A stretch of 64,000 nucleotides of DNA from Gordonia hongkongensis (GCF_023078355.1 NZ_CP095552.1:3472001-3536000); one strand, 5' to 3'; shown: positions 51,494 to 62,074, counted from the first letter of the stretch. Notes: generated by a model from the letters alone, not told the origin. Translations and numbers: made by a program.

Positions 51494-52522
51494 ATGGCCT
51501 CATCGAACCCCACCGCCCCCGCTGCCGTAGACGACACCGACGCTCTGGTGCACGAGCGCAACGGCGTCCTCACCCTCGCGGTCTCGACGGCGGGCGCGGG
51601 CAACTCGCTCGACGACGCCGCCCTCGCCGCGGGAACCCAGGCACTGCGCGAGGTCGCGCGTGGACAGCGTGACGTGGGGGCGGTCCTGCTCGTCGGGCTG
51701 GGCAAGAACTTCTGCGCCGGCGGCAACGTCCGCGCCTTCGCCTGTGCGGACGACCGCCCGACCTATCTGCGCGAGATCGCCGACAACTTCCATCAGCTCG
51801 TCGGCGCCCTGTACGAGGCGAACCGCCCCGTCGTCGTCGCCGCGAAGGGCTGGGCCGCCGGCGCGGGCATGTCGCTGGTGTTGCACGCCGACGTCGCCGT
51901 CGGTGGTCCGTCGACCCGGCTGCGGCCCGCCTACCGCGGTATCGGTCTCACTCCCGACGGGGGTCTCACCTGGACCCTCCCCCGCGCCGTCGGCGCTGCC
52001 CGGGCACGCCAGATCATCCTGACCGACCGCGTCATCAGCGCCGACGAGGCCCAGCAGTGGGGGCTGCTGTCGGAGATCGTCGCCGACGACGAGGTCGAGT
52101 CCGCCGCGCGCACGGCCGCCGAGGCCATCGCGTCGGGTCCCCGCGACGCCGACGCGATGACCAAGCATCTGTTGGCCGTCTCCGCCGACACCACGTTGGT
52201 CGAGCACCTCGCCCTCGAAGCCCGCTCCATCTCCGAACGGTCCGGACTGCCCGAGGGCATCGAGGAGTTGACGCCTTCGTCGGCAAGCGCGCGCCGGACT
52301 TCACCCGGGGCCGTGCCACCACCGCCCCCTGATCCGAAAGAACTACATAACCATTGCTCCCTGAGGTGCGAGGAGCGCCAGCGACGAGCCACGAAGGGCC
52401 TGGTGAGACAGGTTGCGGAGCCCTTCGTGGCTCGCTTCGCTCGCACCTCAGGGAGCAGAGATGTGGACGCTCAAACAGTGTTCTTTCGTAGTCCACGACG
52501 GCCGCCAGGCCGCAGGTACTGA
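51494..52522 (+). CDS. Enoyl-CoA hydratase/isomerase family protein with frameshifted 3' end
   Basis: Crotonase-fold protein: the oxyanion regions GLGKNFCAGGNVRAF and KGWAAGAGMSLVLHADVAVG are intact. The normal C-terminus begins SERSGLPEGIEG-V-D-A-F. Here GAG GAG TTG replaces that reading, and the frame runs on for about 85 more codons through an intergenic repeat to 52522. Adding one base near 52265 gives G-V-D-A-F-V-G-K-R-A-P-D-F and a stop at 52332, a 279-residue protein of usual length. The substrate is not predictable. The run-on tail is unlikely to be a natural domain. Confidence 0.8.
   Translation: MASSNPTAPAAVDDTDALVHERNGVLTLAVSTAGAGNSLDDAALAAGTQALREVARGQRDVGAVLLVGLGKNFCAGGNVRAFACADDRPTYLREIADNFHQLVGALYEANRPVVVAAKGWAAGAGMSLVLHADVAVGGPSTRLRPAYRGIGLTPDGGLTWTLPRAVGAARARQIILTDRVISADEAQQWGLLSEIVADDEVESAARTAAEAIASGPRDADAMTKHLLAVSADTTLVEHLALEARSISERSGLPEGIEELTPSSASARRTSPGAVPPPPPDPKELHNHCSLRCEERQRRATKGLVRQVAEPFVARFARTSGSRDVDAQTVFFRSPRRPPGRRY
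52355..52457. repeat. Nested long inverted repeat (CTCCCTGAGG family)
   Basis: Outer arms 52355-52372 and 52440-52457 pair over 18 bp. Inner arms 52385-52399 and 52420-52434 pair over 15 bp. The whole 103 nt could fold into a long hairpin. The flanking 52330-52349 repeats 14990-15009 with two changes. A shorter relative (GAGGTGCGAGGAGCG) recurs at 52521. This occupies the gap between the hydratase and ung and may act as a terminator. Confidence 0.75.
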
Positions 52523-52561
52523 GGTGCGAGGAGCGCGTCGAGGTCGACGAGCCTCGAAGGG

Positions 52562-53245
52562 TCACGGCAGACGCCACTCCACCGGTTCGGCCCCGAGGTC
52601 CATCAGTTCCTCGTTGGCCCGGCTGAAGGGTCGGGACCCGAAGAACCCGCGCGAGGCCGACAACGGTGACGGATGCGCCGACACGATGGTCGGGACGTCG
52701 GGCAGCCACTTCTCCAGTCCCGCGGCGTCCCGGCCCCACAGGATCGCGACGAGCGGCTCGTCGCGGGCGGCAAGCGCCTTGATCGCGCACTCGGTCACCT
52801 CTTCCCAGCCCTTCCCCCGGTGAGAGGCCGGCTCGCCGGGGGCCACCGTGAGCACGCGGTTCAACAGAAGCACACCGTTGTCCGCCCAGGGCGTGAGATC
52901 CCCGGTGGTCGGCATGGGGTAGCCGAGATCGGCGCAGTACTCGGTGTAGATGTTCGTCAGGGAACGCGGGATCGGGCGCACGTCGGGCGCCACCGAGAAG
53001 CTCAGTCCGACGGCGTGTCCCGGCGTCGGGTACGGATCCTGCCCGACGATCAGCACGCGCACGTCGTCGAGGGGGCGCGTGAAGGCCCGCAGGACATGTT
53101 GTCCCGCAGGCAGATAGCGCCGCCCCTCGGCGATCTCGGTGCGCAGGAACCGGCCCATCTCGGTGATGAGCGGCTCGACCGGGGCGAGCGCCTGCGCCCA
53201 GCCCGGGTCGATCAGTTCGGCAAGGGGTTTGGGTGGTGCGGTCAC
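52562..53245 (-). CDS. ung: Uracil-DNA glycosylase (family 1)
   Basis: 227 residues. The catalytic water-activating motif [17 protein letters not shown] and the DNA-intercalation motif [14 protein letters not shown] are both intact. It removes uracil from DNA in base excision repair. GTG 53245 is preceded by GGAGG seven nt upstream, which sets the start (V-T-A-P-P-K-P). It lies 26 nt from the carbonic-anhydrase gene on the same strand and follows the thiL-ung order of mycobacteria. Confidence 0.96.
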   Translation of the reverse strand: MTAPPKPLAELIDPGWAQALAPVEPLITEMGRFLRTEIAEGRRYLPAGQHVLRAFTRPLDDVRVLIVGQDPYPTPGHAVGLSFSVAPDVRPIPRSLTNIYTEYCADLGYPMPTTGDLTPWADNGVLLLNRVLTVAPGEPASHRGKGWEEVTECAIKALAARDEPLVAILWGRDAAGLEKWLPDVPTIVSAHPSPLSASRGFFGSRPFSRANEELMDLGAEPVEWRLP

Positions 53246-53271
53246 TCGATTGCCTCCGTCGTGGGCGGTCG

Positions 53272-53793
53272 TCAGTCCAGTCGTTTCAGGGCGGTGCGAT
53301 AGTGCTGCGCGTTCTGGAAGTACATCTCGCAGTTGAGTTCGGTGTGCCCCTCCGGTACCTCGTAGCCGTCGCGGAGCCGGGCCGGTACACCGAGCGCCAT
53401 CCGTCGCGAGGGAACGTCGAACTTGAACGGGACCACCGCGCCGGCTCCGACGATCGCGCCGTCGCCGACCGTGGACCCGTTCAGGACCACCGATCCCGAG
53501 GCGATGAGGCAGTCGTTTCCGATCGTCGCGCCCTCTATGTGCGCGTTGTGTCCGACGACGCACCGTTCGCCGATCACGGTCGGGTCGAGAACCGTGCAGT
53601 GGATGACGGTGCCGTCCTGGATGTTGCTGCGGGCGCCGACGGTGATGGTCCCGTAGTCGCCGCGGAGTACCGCGCCCGGCCACACCGAGACACCGTCGCC
53701 CAGGGTGACCGCGCCGATCACCACCGCGTCCGGGTGCACGTAGGTGTCCTGTCCCAGGACCGGTTCTCGGTCGTCGAGTGCGTAGATCGCCAT
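53272..53793 (-). CDS. Gamma carbonic anhydrase family protein
   Basis: 173 residues of left-handed beta-helix hexapeptide repeats. The zinc-ligand histidines are visible in [20 protein letters not shown] and in NAHIEG just after. The family contains gamma-class carbonic anhydrases and relatives; activity is likely but not certain. It sits between thiL and ung on the minus strand with short gaps. Confidence 0.88.
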   Translation of the reverse strand: MAIYALDDREPVLGQDTYVHPDAVVIGAVTLGDGVSVWPGAVLRGDYGTITVGARSNIQDGTVIHCTVLDPTVIGERCVVGHNAHIEGATIGNDCLIASGSVVLNGSTVGDGAIVGAGAVVPFKFDVPSRRMALGVPARLRDGYEVPEGHTELNCEMYFQNAQHYRTALKRLD

Positions 53794-53824
53794 GAGGCGA
53801 CTCTAATGGTGCGCCCCGGGGACC

Positions 53825-54868
53825 TCAGTCACCAGTCGGGTCGGCGAAGGACTGCCACCCGTGCAGTTCGAGACCGTCGGGCCCACCGACCCGGCGGTCG
53901 TCGACCCAGACCTCGGGCGCCGACGAGGACTTCTCCCCCACCGAGCCGATGACGGTCCACCCTGGCGGCACCACCGCGGGCCCGCCGAACGCCGCGAGCA
54001 GGTGATGGTCCTCGCCGCCGGCCAGTACCCAGCGGTCGACGTCCGCCCCGAGTTCGCTTGCCGCGGCAGCCAGATCCGGGCGCCGCGGTACGGCGTCGCC
54101 ATGCACGGTCATGGCGACCTGGGCAGCCCTCGACATCGTGAGCAGTTCCTCGACCAGACCGTCGGAGATGTCGGTCATGGCGTGCGCACCTGCCGCCGCG
54201 GCGACCGGCCCCTGGGTGAGGTCGGGGTTCGGAACTCGGTGCAGTGCAACCAGTTCCGACCAATCGCTGACCATGAGACGCGGATCGGACAGCACCGCGA
54301 GTCCCGCGGCGCTGGCCCCCAGCGGACCGCTCACCGCGAGGACGTCACCAGGCCGGGCACCGCCCAGCGAGACGGGGGGCCGACCCTCGAGCGCGCCGAC
54401 CGCGGTGACACTCACCACCACCTGACCGGCCGCGACGAGGTCGCCGCCCAGCACCCGGGCCCCCTGTCCGTGTGCCGCGCGGACCACGCCGTCGTTGAGG
54501 TCGAGGACGACGCCGACCGGCGTGTCCGACGGACACGCGATGGACACGACGAGACCCGTTGTGCGGCCGCCCATCGCGGCGACGTCGGCGGCACTCTGCA
54601 CCACCGCGCGGGCGCCGACCTGCTCCGGCGTCGACCAGTCGAATCGGAAGTGGCGCCCCTCGACGACGGTGTCGGTGCTGATCACCGCCGATCCCCCGAT
54701 GTCGAGAACGGCTGCGTCGTCACCGGATCCGATCACGATGTCGTCGGCGGGCTCACCGGAGGTCGCGGACGCGGTCAACGCGGCGATCACGGCACGCTCA
54801 CCGATCGCCCCGACCGTGTCGGTCCGGTCGATCGCGCGGTCCTGCCGACCTGTCTCGTCGAAGGTCAC
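53825..54868 (-). CDS. thiL: Thiamine-monophosphate kinase
   Basis: 347 residues from the GTG at 54868 (V-T-F-D-E-T-G-R), with AAAGG about nine nt upstream. The ATP-binding motifs IGSGDDAAVLDIG and STDTVVEGRHFRFDW, then AMTDISDGLVEELL, are characteristic of ThiL. It phosphorylates thiamine phosphate to thiamine diphosphate. It is divergent from the Lrp-type gene; the 230-nt gap between them should contain both promoters, none clear by eye. Confidence 0.94.
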   Translation of the reverse strand: MTFDETGRQDRAIDRTDTVGAIGERAVIAALTASATSGEPADDIVIGSGDDAAVLDIGGSAVISTDTVVEGRHFRFDWSTPEQVGARAVVQSAADVAAMGGRTTGLVVSIACPSDTPVGVVLDLNDGVVRAAHGQGARVLGGDLVAAGQVVVSVTAVGALEGRPPVSLGGARPGDVLAVSGPLGASAAGLAVLSDPRLMVSDWSELVALHRVPNPDLTQGPVAAAAGAHAMTDISDGLVEELLTMSRAAQVAMTVHGDAVPRRPDLAAAASELGADVDRWVLAGGEDHHLLAAFGGPAVVPPGWTVIGSVGEKSSSAPEVWVDDRRVGGPDGLELHGWQSFADPTGD

Positions 54869-55099
54869 TCGTCGGGGCCTTTCCTCTTCCGGTCGCGCGC
54901 GCACGGGGTTGTCGGTGACAATGTGTGCCACAGTGTATGGGGCCGCCGGGCGAGAGCGATCCGCAACAGTCCGGCCGCCCGCGGCAGTCGTGCACTGCCC
55001 GACGACCGCGCATGCGCCGAGCCGCCGGTACGACAGCCCGTGTCGACGATGTGCCCCATACGATGTGGCCCGGGAACGACACAGACGGAGAGGATGTCC

Positions 55100-55339
55100 G
55101 TGGTTCAGGCATACATACTGATCCAGACCGAGGTCGGCAGGGCCGCCCTCGCAGCCGCGACCATCGCCGAGATCGCCGGGGTCGCCTCGTCGGAAGAGGT
55201 CAGTGGGCCGTACGACGTGATCGTCCGGGTCGACGCCTCCGATGCCACCCACCTGACCGAGAACGTGGTTCCGCAGATCCAGAAGGTGGACGGGATCACC
55301 CGCACCCTGACCTGCCCGGTGGTCCCCACGACGCGCTGA
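55100..55339 (+). CDS. Stand-alone Lrp/AsnC ligand-binding (RAM) domain protein
   Basis: 79 residues that cover only the RAM domain: VQAYILIQTEVGRAALAAAT and GPYDVIVRVDASD. No helix-turn-helix precedes it. Such stand-alone domains bind amino acids and may modulate full-length Lrp proteins. GTG 55100 is six nt after GGAGAGG; the ATG six nt earlier is too close to that site. It is conserved beside thiL in mycobacteria. Confidence 0.85.
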   Translation: MVQAYILIQTEVGRAALAAATIAEIAGVASSEEVSGPYDVIVRVDASDATHLTENVVPQIQKVDGITRTLTCPVVPTTR

Positions 55340-55422
55340 GGGGCGTCGGCCGGCCGCCCACGACGGTGATCGTGACGGGTCCCCGTGCGCGGGTTCGGCA
55401 GACCGACTCCTACTGTTGTGGG

Positions 55423-56016
55423 GTGACGTCAGCAGGTTCGGATGACACCCAGCAGGATCCCGTCGACGGCGAATCCGCCGAGGACTCCGCGCGGTATGGC
55501 GGCGGCGGACGTCTCAGCCCCGCACTCGTCGCGACCCTGGTAGCCATTCCGGTGATGGTGCTCGCCGGCTTCATCGTGTTCGCCGCGATGCGCCCCGATC
55601 CGGTGACCCCGATCGAGTCCTACGACTCCGTCGGCCCGGTCGCCGCGGAGTGCACCCGCTTGCTCACCGAAGCACCGGACACCTTCGAGGGTTTCGGCAC
55701 CAAAGAGGTCTCCGGCGACCGCGCGACGTGGCCGTCGACCGGCCCGGGCGACGACATGACACTTCGGTGCGGGGTGACCCGACCTGCCGAGCTGTCTCCC
55801 ACCAGCAATCTCCAGGAGATCCACGCCGCCGGCCAGGCCGGGGTCCAGTGGTTCATCACGGACACGGTCGACGGCTCGGGCCAGGCCTATGTGTGCGTCG
55901 ACCACCGGCCCTATGTCGCGATGTGGATTCCGACGAACGCCGGCAACGGACCCATCACCGACATCTCGGGACTGATCGACCGCACCCTCGAACGGGGACC
56001 GCTCGACTTCGGCTGA
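55423..56016 (+). CDS. DUF3515 family membrane-anchored protein
   Basis: 197 residues. An N-terminal cytoplasmic tail is followed by one membrane segment (LVATLVAIPVMVLAGFIVFA) and an extracytoplasmic domain with three cysteines (AAECTRLL, LRCGVTRP, YVCVDHRP). This is the DUF3515 family found beside the stand-alone Lrp gene and gpsA in mycobacteria (Rv2980 position). No activity is known. GTG 55423 is the start. Confidence 0.82.
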   Translation: MTSAGSDDTQQDPVDGESAEDSARYGGGGRLSPALVATLVAIPVMVLAGFIVFAAMRPDPVTPIESYDSVGPVAAECTRLLTEAPDTFEGFGTKEVSGDRATWPSTGPGDDMTLRCGVTRPAELSPTSNLQEIHAAGQAGVQWFITDTVDGSGQAYVCVDHRPYVAMWIPTNAGNGPITDISGLIDRTLERGPLDFG

Positions 56017-56030
56017 TCGGCGGCGGGCGC

Positions 56031-57038
56031 TCAGTCCCGGTAGATCTCCGGCTTGGTGCTGCGGCCCAACAGCGAATTGACCGCGTCGGCCACCGACATG
56101 CCGTCGTGACAGACCTGGTGGACCGCGTCGGTGAGCGGCATCGGCACCTGGTGTCGCTCGGCCAGCGCACGCACCGACGAGCACGACTTGACGCCCTCGG
56201 CGACCTGCCCGTTGGTGGCCTCCTGAGCCTGCGCCATGGTGGCACCCTCCCCCAGCCGCGCGCCGAACGTGCGGTTGCGCGACAACGGCGACGAACACGT
56301 CGCGACGAGATCCCCGATCCCGGCGAGACCCGCCAGCGTCTCGATCTGCGCGCCCACCGCGACGCCCAACCGGATCGTCTCGGCGAGCCCACGAGTGATG
56401 ATCGTCGCCAGGGTGTTCTGACCGAACCCGATGCCGCTGGCCATCCCGCAGGCCAGCGCGATGACGTTCTTCGCAGAGCCGCCGATCTCACATCCGACGA
56501 CGTCGGTGTTGGTGTACGGCCGGAAGTATCGCGTACTGAACGCGCTCTGCAGCGTCACCGCCCGCGCCTCGTCGGCACAGGCGATCACGGTCGCCGCCGG
56601 TTGACCCTCCGCGATCTCGCGTGCCAGGTTCGGCCCGGTCAGCACCGCGATCCGGTCGTCGGCGACACCGGTCACCTCGGCGATGACCTCACTCATCCGC
56701 AGCAGGGTGTTGGATTCGATGCCCTTGGCGAGCGACACCAACGACGCATCCGACCCGATGTAGGGCGTCCACTGCGTCAGGTTGGGGCGCAACGACTGCG
56801 ACGGGACACCGCAGACGACGACGTCGGCGCCGAGCAGGGCATCGACCGCCGAACTCGTCGCGGTGAGCGCGGCGGGCAGCGCGATGCCGGGTAGATAGTC
56901 GGCGTTGACGTGCTCGGTGTTGATCGCCTCGGCGAGTTCGGGTCGCCGCGCCCAGATCACGGTGTCGGTACCGGCATCGACCAGCACCTTCGCCACCGAG
57001 GTTCCCCAGGAACCCGCACCCATCACCGCTGCGCGCAC
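56031..57038 (-). CDS. gpsA: Glycerol-3-phosphate dehydrogenase [NAD(P)+]
   Basis: 335 residues. The Rossmann motif [16 protein letters not shown] opens the protein, and [17 protein letters not shown] plus [20 protein letters not shown] give the family core and catalytic Lys. It makes glycerol 3-phosphate for phospholipids. In M. tuberculosis ddlA lies beside it; here ddlA is absent. Convergent with the DUF3515 gene (15-nt gap) and divergent from cofC. Confidence 0.95.
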   Translation of the reverse strand: MRAAVMGAGSWGTSVAKVLVDAGTDTVIWARRPELAEAINTEHVNADYLPGIALPAALTATSSAVDALLGADVVVCGVPSQSLRPNLTQWTPYIGSDASLVSLAKGIESNTLLRMSEVIAEVTGVADDRIAVLTGPNLAREIAEGQPAATVIACADEARAVTLQSAFSTRYFRPYTNTDVVGCEIGGSAKNVIALACGMASGIGFGQNTLATIITRGLAETIRLGVAVGAQIETLAGLAGIGDLVATCSSPLSRNRTFGARLGEGATMAQAQEATNGQVAEGVKSCSSVRALAERHQVPMPLTDAVHQVCHDGMSVADAVNSLLGRSTKPEIYRD

Positions 57039-57182
57039 CGCAACCTCCCACCGGGCAAGCCCAATTCCGTATTCCCACCGCCGGCGCCGGCCGGACGGCC
57101 GACCCTGCTCACCCTAGTGCCTGCCGGGTATGGCCGACCCGGAATGTCACCGACCAGGGGTCGGTGCATCATGATGGTCGGC

Positions 57183-57920
57183 ATGGAACACAGCACCGTC
57201 GGCGCGGGCGCCGACTCGACGGTCGTCGACGCGGGGGGCAACGAGCCCGTCGCGACGTCGGTCGCGGCCGTGCTGGCGGTCAAGAATCTGCACCGCGCGA
57301 AGTCTCGACTGGCGGCGACGCTGTCCACCGCATTCGAGGGTGACGACCCCGTCGCCCGGGGTTCCCTCGTCCTGGCGATGTTCCTCGACACCGTCGACGC
57401 CTTGCGCGGCGCCGGGATCTCTCGGCTCGTCGTCGTCAGCCCCGACGACGAGGTGCTCGCCGCGGCGCGGCGCTCGGGCATGCGCGGCCTGAGCGAGTCG
57501 CCGCACCGGGCACCCGCGGACGCCGGTCTCAACTCCGCGTTCGTCGAGGGTGCGCGCTGGGCGCGCGAGGCGTGGCCCGAGTCGACGGGCCTGATGTACG
57601 TGCAGGCCGATCTGCCGGCGGCGACGAGCACGTCCGTCGCCGCCGTGTTGCGCGCCGCCGGTGAACACCGCTCGAGCTTCGTCACCGACCGGGACGGCTC
57701 CGGGACGGTGCTGCTGCACGGCACCGGTACCGGCGTCCCCGCTCCCCGTTTCGGTCCCGGTTCGGCGGCCGCCCACCGGGCCGCCGGCGCCGTCGAACTC
57801 GACCCGGCCGGCCGGGAGTGGGCCGACCTGCGCACCGACGTCGACACCGCGGCGGACCTGGGCGTCGCCCGCGAGCTCGGCCTCGGACCGCACACCGTCG
57901 CTGCGCTGCGTCATCTCTGA
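57183..57920 (+). CDS. cofC: 2-phospho-L-lactate/phosphoenolpyruvate guanylyltransferase (CofC/FbiD)
   Basis: About 245 residues. The nucleotidyltransferase start [15 protein letters not shown] is the CofC signature, and [15 protein letters not shown] gives the metal-binding Asp region. The enzyme activates the lactate or PEP-type side chain for coenzyme F420, a cofactor common in these bacteria. ATG 57183 is chosen; ATG 57171 is equally readable. It lies between gpsA and ppk as in Rv2983. Confidence 0.87.
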   Translation: MEHSTVGAGADSTVVDAGGNEPVATSVAAVLAVKNLHRAKSRLAATLSTAFEGDDPVARGSLVLAMFLDTVDALRGAGISRLVVVSPDDEVLAAARRSGMRGLSESPHRAPADAGLNSAFVEGARWAREAWPESTGLMYVQADLPAATSTSVAAVLRAAGEHRSSFVTDRDGSGTVLLHGTGTGVPAPRFGPGSAAAHRAAGAVELDPAGREWADLRTDVDTAADLGVARELGLGPHTVAALRHL

Positions 57921-57976
57921 CCCCGACCCGCAATCGACAAGCGTCCGACCGGCGGGCGTGTACGCCGGGGACGGCG

Positions 57977-60193
57977 ATGGGTCATCATTGGGGGGTGAGC
58001 CCCGCCGACGATGACGTATCGCAGACCGCCACGGTCACCACGACACCGATCCCGCATGCCCCGCCGGCCGCCACCCTGGTGCCCGACGAATCCGCCGACC
58101 TGCCCGAGGACCGTTACCTCAACCGGGAATTGAGCTGGCTGGACTTCAACTCCCGGGTGCTCGCACTCGCCGAGGACACCTCCCTGCCGCTCCTCGATCG
58201 TGCGAAGTTCCTCGCCATCTTCGCCTCGAACCTCGACGAGTTCTTCATGGTGCGGGTGGCCGGACTCAAGCGGCGCGACGAGACCGGCCTGTCGGTCCGG
58301 TCCGCCGACGGCCTGTCGCCGCGAGAACAACTCATGCGCATCGCCGGACGCGCGCAGACCGTCGCCGACCGGCACGCGCGCGTCTTCCTCGATTCGGTCC
58401 GACCGGCGTTGGCCGACAACGACATCTACGTGGTGTCCTGGTCGCAGCTCACCGCCGAGCAGCAGGCGCGGATGACCGATTATTTCCAGGACGAGGTATT
58501 TCCGGTCCTGACGCCCCTGGCGGTCGACCCCGCTCATCCGTTCCCGTACATCAGCGGGTTGTCGCTGAACCTCGCGGTCACGGTCCGCGACGTCAACGAG
58601 AGCGGCGAGCACTTCGCGCGGGTCAAGGTACCGGACAACGTGAACCGCTTCATCCGCGTCGACCGGCTGTCGCCCGCTCGGGCGCCCGACGACGACAAGG
58701 CCGCCAGGAGCGCGGTGTTCCTACCGTTGGAGAGTCTGATCGCGGCCAACCTCGGGACGTTGTTCCCGGGTATGGAAATCGTTGAGCACCACGTCTTCCG
58801 GATCACCCGCAACGCCGACTTCGAGGTCGAAGAGGACCGCGACGAGGACCTCCTCCAGGCGCTCGAGCGAGAACTCGCGCGCCGCCGGTTCGGCTCGCCG
58901 GTGCGGCTCGAGGTCGCCGACGACATGAGCGAGCACATGCTCGAGTTGTTGCTGCGCGAGCTCGAGGTGGACCCCGCCGACGTCATCCAGGTGCCCGGAC
59001 TCCTCGATCTGTCATCACTTTTCGAGATCTACGCGCTCGACCGCCCGCATCTCAAGGACCGTCCGTTCGTCCCCGCCACCCACCCCGCGTTCGGCGAGCG
59101 AGAGACACCCAAGAGCGTGTTCTCTACTCTTCGCGACGGTGACGTACTCGTCCACCATCCGTACGACTCGTTCTCGACGAGCGTGCAGCGGTTCATCGAG
59201 CAGGCCGCGGCCGACCCGCAGGTCCTGGCCATCAAGCAGACGCTGTACCGCACCTCCGGCGACTCCCCGATCGTCAACGCGCTCATCGACGCCGCCGAGG
59301 CCGGGAAGCAGGTCGTCGCGCTGGTGGAGATCAAGGCCCGCTTCGACGAGCAGGCGAACATCAAGTGGGCCCGCAAACTGGAACAGGCCGGCGTCCACGT
59401 CGTCTACGGCCTCGTCGGTTTGAAGACCCACTGCAAGACCTGCCTGGTGGTGCGTCGCGAGGGCTCGACGATCAAGCGGTACTGCCACATCGGGACCGGC
59501 AACTACAACCCGAAGACCGCGCGGCTCTACGAGGACGTGGGCCTGCTGACCGCGGCCCCCGACATCGGCGCCGACCTGACCGACCTGTTCAACACCTTGA
59601 CGGGCTACTCCCGCAAGCAGGAGTACCGCAACATCCTCGTTGCGCCGCACGGCATCCGGGCGGGCATCATCAAACGGATCCATCGCGAGATCGAGCTGTT
59701 CCGCGACGGCGACACGCGCGCGAGAATCCAGCTCAAGGCGAATGCACTGGTCGATGAGCAGGTGATCGATGCGCTGTACCGGGCCTCGCAGAGCGGGGTA
59801 CCCGTCGACGTCGTCGTCCGTGGCATCAGCGCGCTGCGGCCCGGGGTCGAGGGTTACAGCGACAACATCCACGTGCGGTCGATCCTGGGGCAGTTCCTCG
59901 AGCACTCCCGAATCCTGTATTTCGGTGCGCAGAACGAGTACTGGTTCGGCAGCGCGGACATGATGCACCGCAATCTCGATCGGCGCGTGGAGGTCATGGT
60001 GAACGTCCGTGACGAGCGTCTGGCCGGTGAACTCGGTGACATCTTCGCTTCCGCCCTCGATCCGCGGACCCGCTGCTGGGTCCTGCAGTCCGACGGGAGC
60101 TGGGTGGCCTCACCCGCCGAGGGCGAAGAGGTGCGCGACCATCAGCGACAGATGATGCGGCGCAATCGTCGTCGGCCGGAAACCAGTTCGTGA
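57977..60193 (+). CDS. ppk1: Polyphosphate kinase 1
   Basis: About 738 residues. The N-terminal domain begins [20 protein letters not shown], and [19 protein letters not shown] follows. The catalytic half has [18 protein letters not shown] and [20 protein letters not shown] with the phosphorylated His. It makes polyphosphate from ATP. ATG 57977, with GGGGA five nt upstream, is favoured over GTG 57995, whose upstream G run is too close. It is followed by mutT1 on the same strand after 44 nt. Confidence 0.94.
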   Translation: MGHHWGVSPADDDVSQTATVTTTPIPHAPPAATLVPDESADLPEDRYLNRELSWLDFNSRVLALAEDTSLPLLDRAKFLAIFASNLDEFFMVRVAGLKRRDETGLSVRSADGLSPREQLMRIAGRAQTVADRHARVFLDSVRPALADNDIYVVSWSQLTAEQQARMTDYFQDEVFPVLTPLAVDPAHPFPYISGLSLNLAVTVRDVNESGEHFARVKVPDNVNRFIRVDRLSPARAPDDDKAARSAVFLPLESLIAANLGTLFPGMEIVEHHVFRITRNADFEVEEDRDEDLLQALERELARRRFGSPVRLEVADDMSEHMLELLLRELEVDPADVIQVPGLLDLSSLFEIYALDRPHLKDRPFVPATHPAFGERETPKSVFSTLRDGDVLVHHPYDSFSTSVQRFIEQAAADPQVLAIKQTLYRTSGDSPIVNALIDAAEAGKQVVALVEIKARFDEQANIKWARKLEQAGVHVVYGLVGLKTHCKTCLVVRREGSTIKRYCHIGTGNYNPKTARLYEDVGLLTAAPDIGADLTDLFNTLTGYSRKQEYRNILVAPHGIRAGIIKRIHREIELFRDGDTRARIQLKANALVDEQVIDALYRASQSGVPVDVVVRGISALRPGVEGYSDNIHVRSILGQFLEHSRILYFGAQNEYWFGSADMMHRNLDRRVEVMVNVRDERLAGELGDIFASALDPRTRCWVLQSDGSWVASPAEGEEVRDHQRQMMRRNRRRPETSS

Positions 60194-60237
60194 CCGGCAC
60201 CGACGCGTAACCTTCGACCTCTACGATCACCATCGAC

Positions 60238-61170
60238 ATGGCGAAGAAGACGAATGAGGTGTGGGCCGCCGGCGGTGTGGTGTGGCGACCGGTTGTCCCC
60301 GGTCCGACCGGGAACGATGCCGCCGAGATCGACGATGTCGAGATCGCGGTCGTCCACCGCCCCAAGTACGACGACTGGACGCTGCCCAAGGGAAAGGCCG
60401 AGCCGGGCGAGACCCTCATCGACACGGCGGTGCGCGAGATCGCCGAGGAGACGGGCCAACACGTCGTTCTCGGCCGGCACCTGGACGACGTCCACTACGA
60501 CCTCGGCAGTACCCGCAAGCATGTGCGCTACTGGTCGGCGCGAGCGTCCGACGGAGAGTTCGTCGCCGGGCACGAGGTCGACGAGCTGCGGTGGCTCCCC
60601 GTCGACGAGGCCCGGGAGATGTTGAGCTATCCGCTCGATCGCACGATCCTCGAGGAGTTCGTGCGGCTACCCGCGGACCTGCACACGTTCCTGTTGGTAC
60701 GGCACGCCAAGGCCGGCCGGCGCTCGACCTACAAGGGCGACGACCGGTTGCGGCCCCTCGACAAACTCGGCCGGGCGCAAGCCGCCGCCCTCGCCCCATT
60801 GCTGATCGCGTTCGGGGCGAGCCGGGTGCACTCGGCCGATCGCGTCCGCTGTGAGCAGACCCTGGAACCGCTACGCGACCGGCTGGGGGTCGAGTTGCAC
60901 AGCGAGCCGGATCTGTCGGAGGAGACGTATCGGACCAATCCGGCAGCGGCGCAACGCCGGATCCTCGAACTCGCCGCCGACACGACGTCGACCCTGGCGG
61001 TCTGCAGTCAGGGCAAGGTGATCCCGCCCCTCATGGACTGGTGGTCCGAGCGCGACTCGATCCCGCTTCCCAAGGCCTCCAACCGCAAGGGCAGTGTGTG
61101 GGTTCTGTCTCTGTTCGACGGCCGGCTGGTGGCGGCCGATCACATCGCCGGGCCGCTCCCGACAGCCTGA
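60238..61170 (+). CDS. mutT1: MutT1-type NUDIX hydrolase with histidine phosphatase domain
   Basis: 310 residues, two domains. Residues 1-145 are NUDIX, with the box KAEPGETLIDTAVREIAEET intact. Residues 155-310 are a histidine phosphatase (FLLVRHAKAGRRS, His nucleophile). Mycobacterial MutT1 hydrolyses 8-oxo-dGTP and then the diphosphate product through these two domains and also acts on dinucleoside polyphosphates. The order with ppk upstream and hupB downstream matches Rv2985. Confidence 0.92.
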   Translation: MAKKTNEVWAAGGVVWRPVVPGPTGNDAAEIDDVEIAVVHRPKYDDWTLPKGKAEPGETLIDTAVREIAEETGQHVVLGRHLDDVHYDLGSTRKHVRYWSARASDGEFVAGHEVDELRWLPVDEAREMLSYPLDRTILEEFVRLPADLHTFLLVRHAKAGRRSTYKGDDRLRPLDKLGRAQAAALAPLLIAFGASRVHSADRVRCEQTLEPLRDRLGVELHSEPDLSEETYRTNPAAAQRRILELAADTTSTLAVCSQGKVIPPLMDWWSERDSIPLPKASNRKGSVWVLSLFDGRLVAADHIAGPLPTA

Positions 61171-61205
61171 GTCCCGCGCCCCTCCGCCGGTTGACCCCGA
61201 ACACG

Positions 61206-61244
61206 ATTCAGCCCCCGGCGGGGGAAGTACGCCGGGGGCTGAAT
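61206..61244. terminator. Bidirectional terminator between mutT1 and hupB
   Basis: A perfect 15-bp stem (ATTCAGCCCCCGGCG, 61206-61220, and its complement, 61230-61244) with a 9-nt loop sits between two convergent genes. Very GC-rich, with no U tract on the plus side; it can serve both directions. Confidence 0.8.
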
Positions 61245-61274
61245 TGTGGTCGTCGACTGCGGTTGTCCCGCAGG

Positions 61275-61901
61275 TCAGCGACGGGTGGTCTTCTTCGCCG
61301 CGGTCTTCTTCGCGGCAGTCTTCTTGGCCGGAGCCTTCTTCGCCGCGGTGGCCTTCTTCGCCGGCGCCGCCTTCTTGGCCGGAGCCTTCTTCGCCGCGGT
61401 GGTGGTCTTCTTGGCCGCCGTGGTCTTCGCCGGAGCCTTCTTGGCCGCGGTGGTCTTCTTGGCCGCCGTGGTCTTCGCCGGAGCCTTCTTGGCCGCCGTG
61501 GTCTTCTTGGCGGCGGCGGTCGTCTTCTTGGCGGCCGTCTTCTTCGCCGGCGCAGCCTTCTTGGCTGCCGTGGTGGTGGCCCCGCTTCCGCGCTTCACAG
61601 CCGGACCGGTCGCGGACAGCTTCTGCTTGCCCGCCACAACAGCTTTGAACTGAGCGCCCGGACGGAACGCCGGCACCGAGGTCGCGCGGACCTTGACGGT
61701 CTCGCCGGTGCGCGGGTTACGGGCGACGCGCGGTGCGCGCTTCCGCTTCTCGAATACGCCGAAGCCGGTGATCGTCACGCTCTCGCCCTTGTTGACTGCG
61801 CGCACGATCGTGTCGACGACGAGCTCGACGGCTTCAGTCGCAGTCTTGCGATCCGCGTCGAGCTTCTTGGTCAGCTCATCAATGAGCTCCGCCTTGTTCA
61901 T
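61275..61901 (-). CDS. hupB: HU-family DNA-binding protein with lysine-rich tail
   Basis: 208 residues. Residues 1-90 are the HU fold ([39 protein letters not shown]). Residues 100-208 are Lys/Ala/Thr/Pro repeats of the [11 protein letters not shown] type, like histone H1 tails, as in mycobacterial HupB/HLP. It compacts DNA and binds iron-response sites in relatives. The ATG has GGAGG five nt upstream. The repetitive tail DNA is prone to length change. Confidence 0.95.
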   Translation of the reverse strand: MNKAELIDELTKKLDADRKTATEAVELVVDTIVRAVNKGESVTITGFGVFEKRKRAPRVARNPRTGETVKVRATSVPAFRPGAQFKAVVAGKQKLSATGPAVKRGSGATTTAAKKAAPAKKTAAKKTTAAAKKTTAAKKAPAKTTAAKKTTAAKKAPAKTTAAKKTTTAAKKAPAKKAAPAKKATAAKKAPAKKTAAKKTAAKKTTRR

Positions 61902-62037
61902 GAGTACCTCCGCAAGCTGATCTGACCGAGTTTCGGCCAGCTACCAACACACGGTAAACGTCGGATGTGAAAACGTCCATCTTCCACGCCAATTAGGACG
62001 CCGTGTTGCGAAATGGCATGGCAGCTCACGACGGTGC

Positions 62038-62068
62038 CGCCGCGGCGAGATGACCCCGCCGCGGCGGT
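62038..62068 (-). terminator. Likely terminator after leuD
   Basis: An 11-bp perfect stem (CCGCCGCGGCG and CGCCGCGGCGG) with a 9-nt loop lies seven nt after the leuD stop, in the 173-nt gap before hupB. No U tract is present, so termination efficiency is uncertain. The rest of the gap should hold the hupB promoter; none is clear. Confidence 0.6.
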
Positions 62069-62074
62069 GCGGAA

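Noticed and set aside
61290-61600. Regular short repeats considered as a possible CRISPR or satellite
   Set aside because: They encode the Lys/Ala-rich tail of HupB in frame, with no spacer structure.
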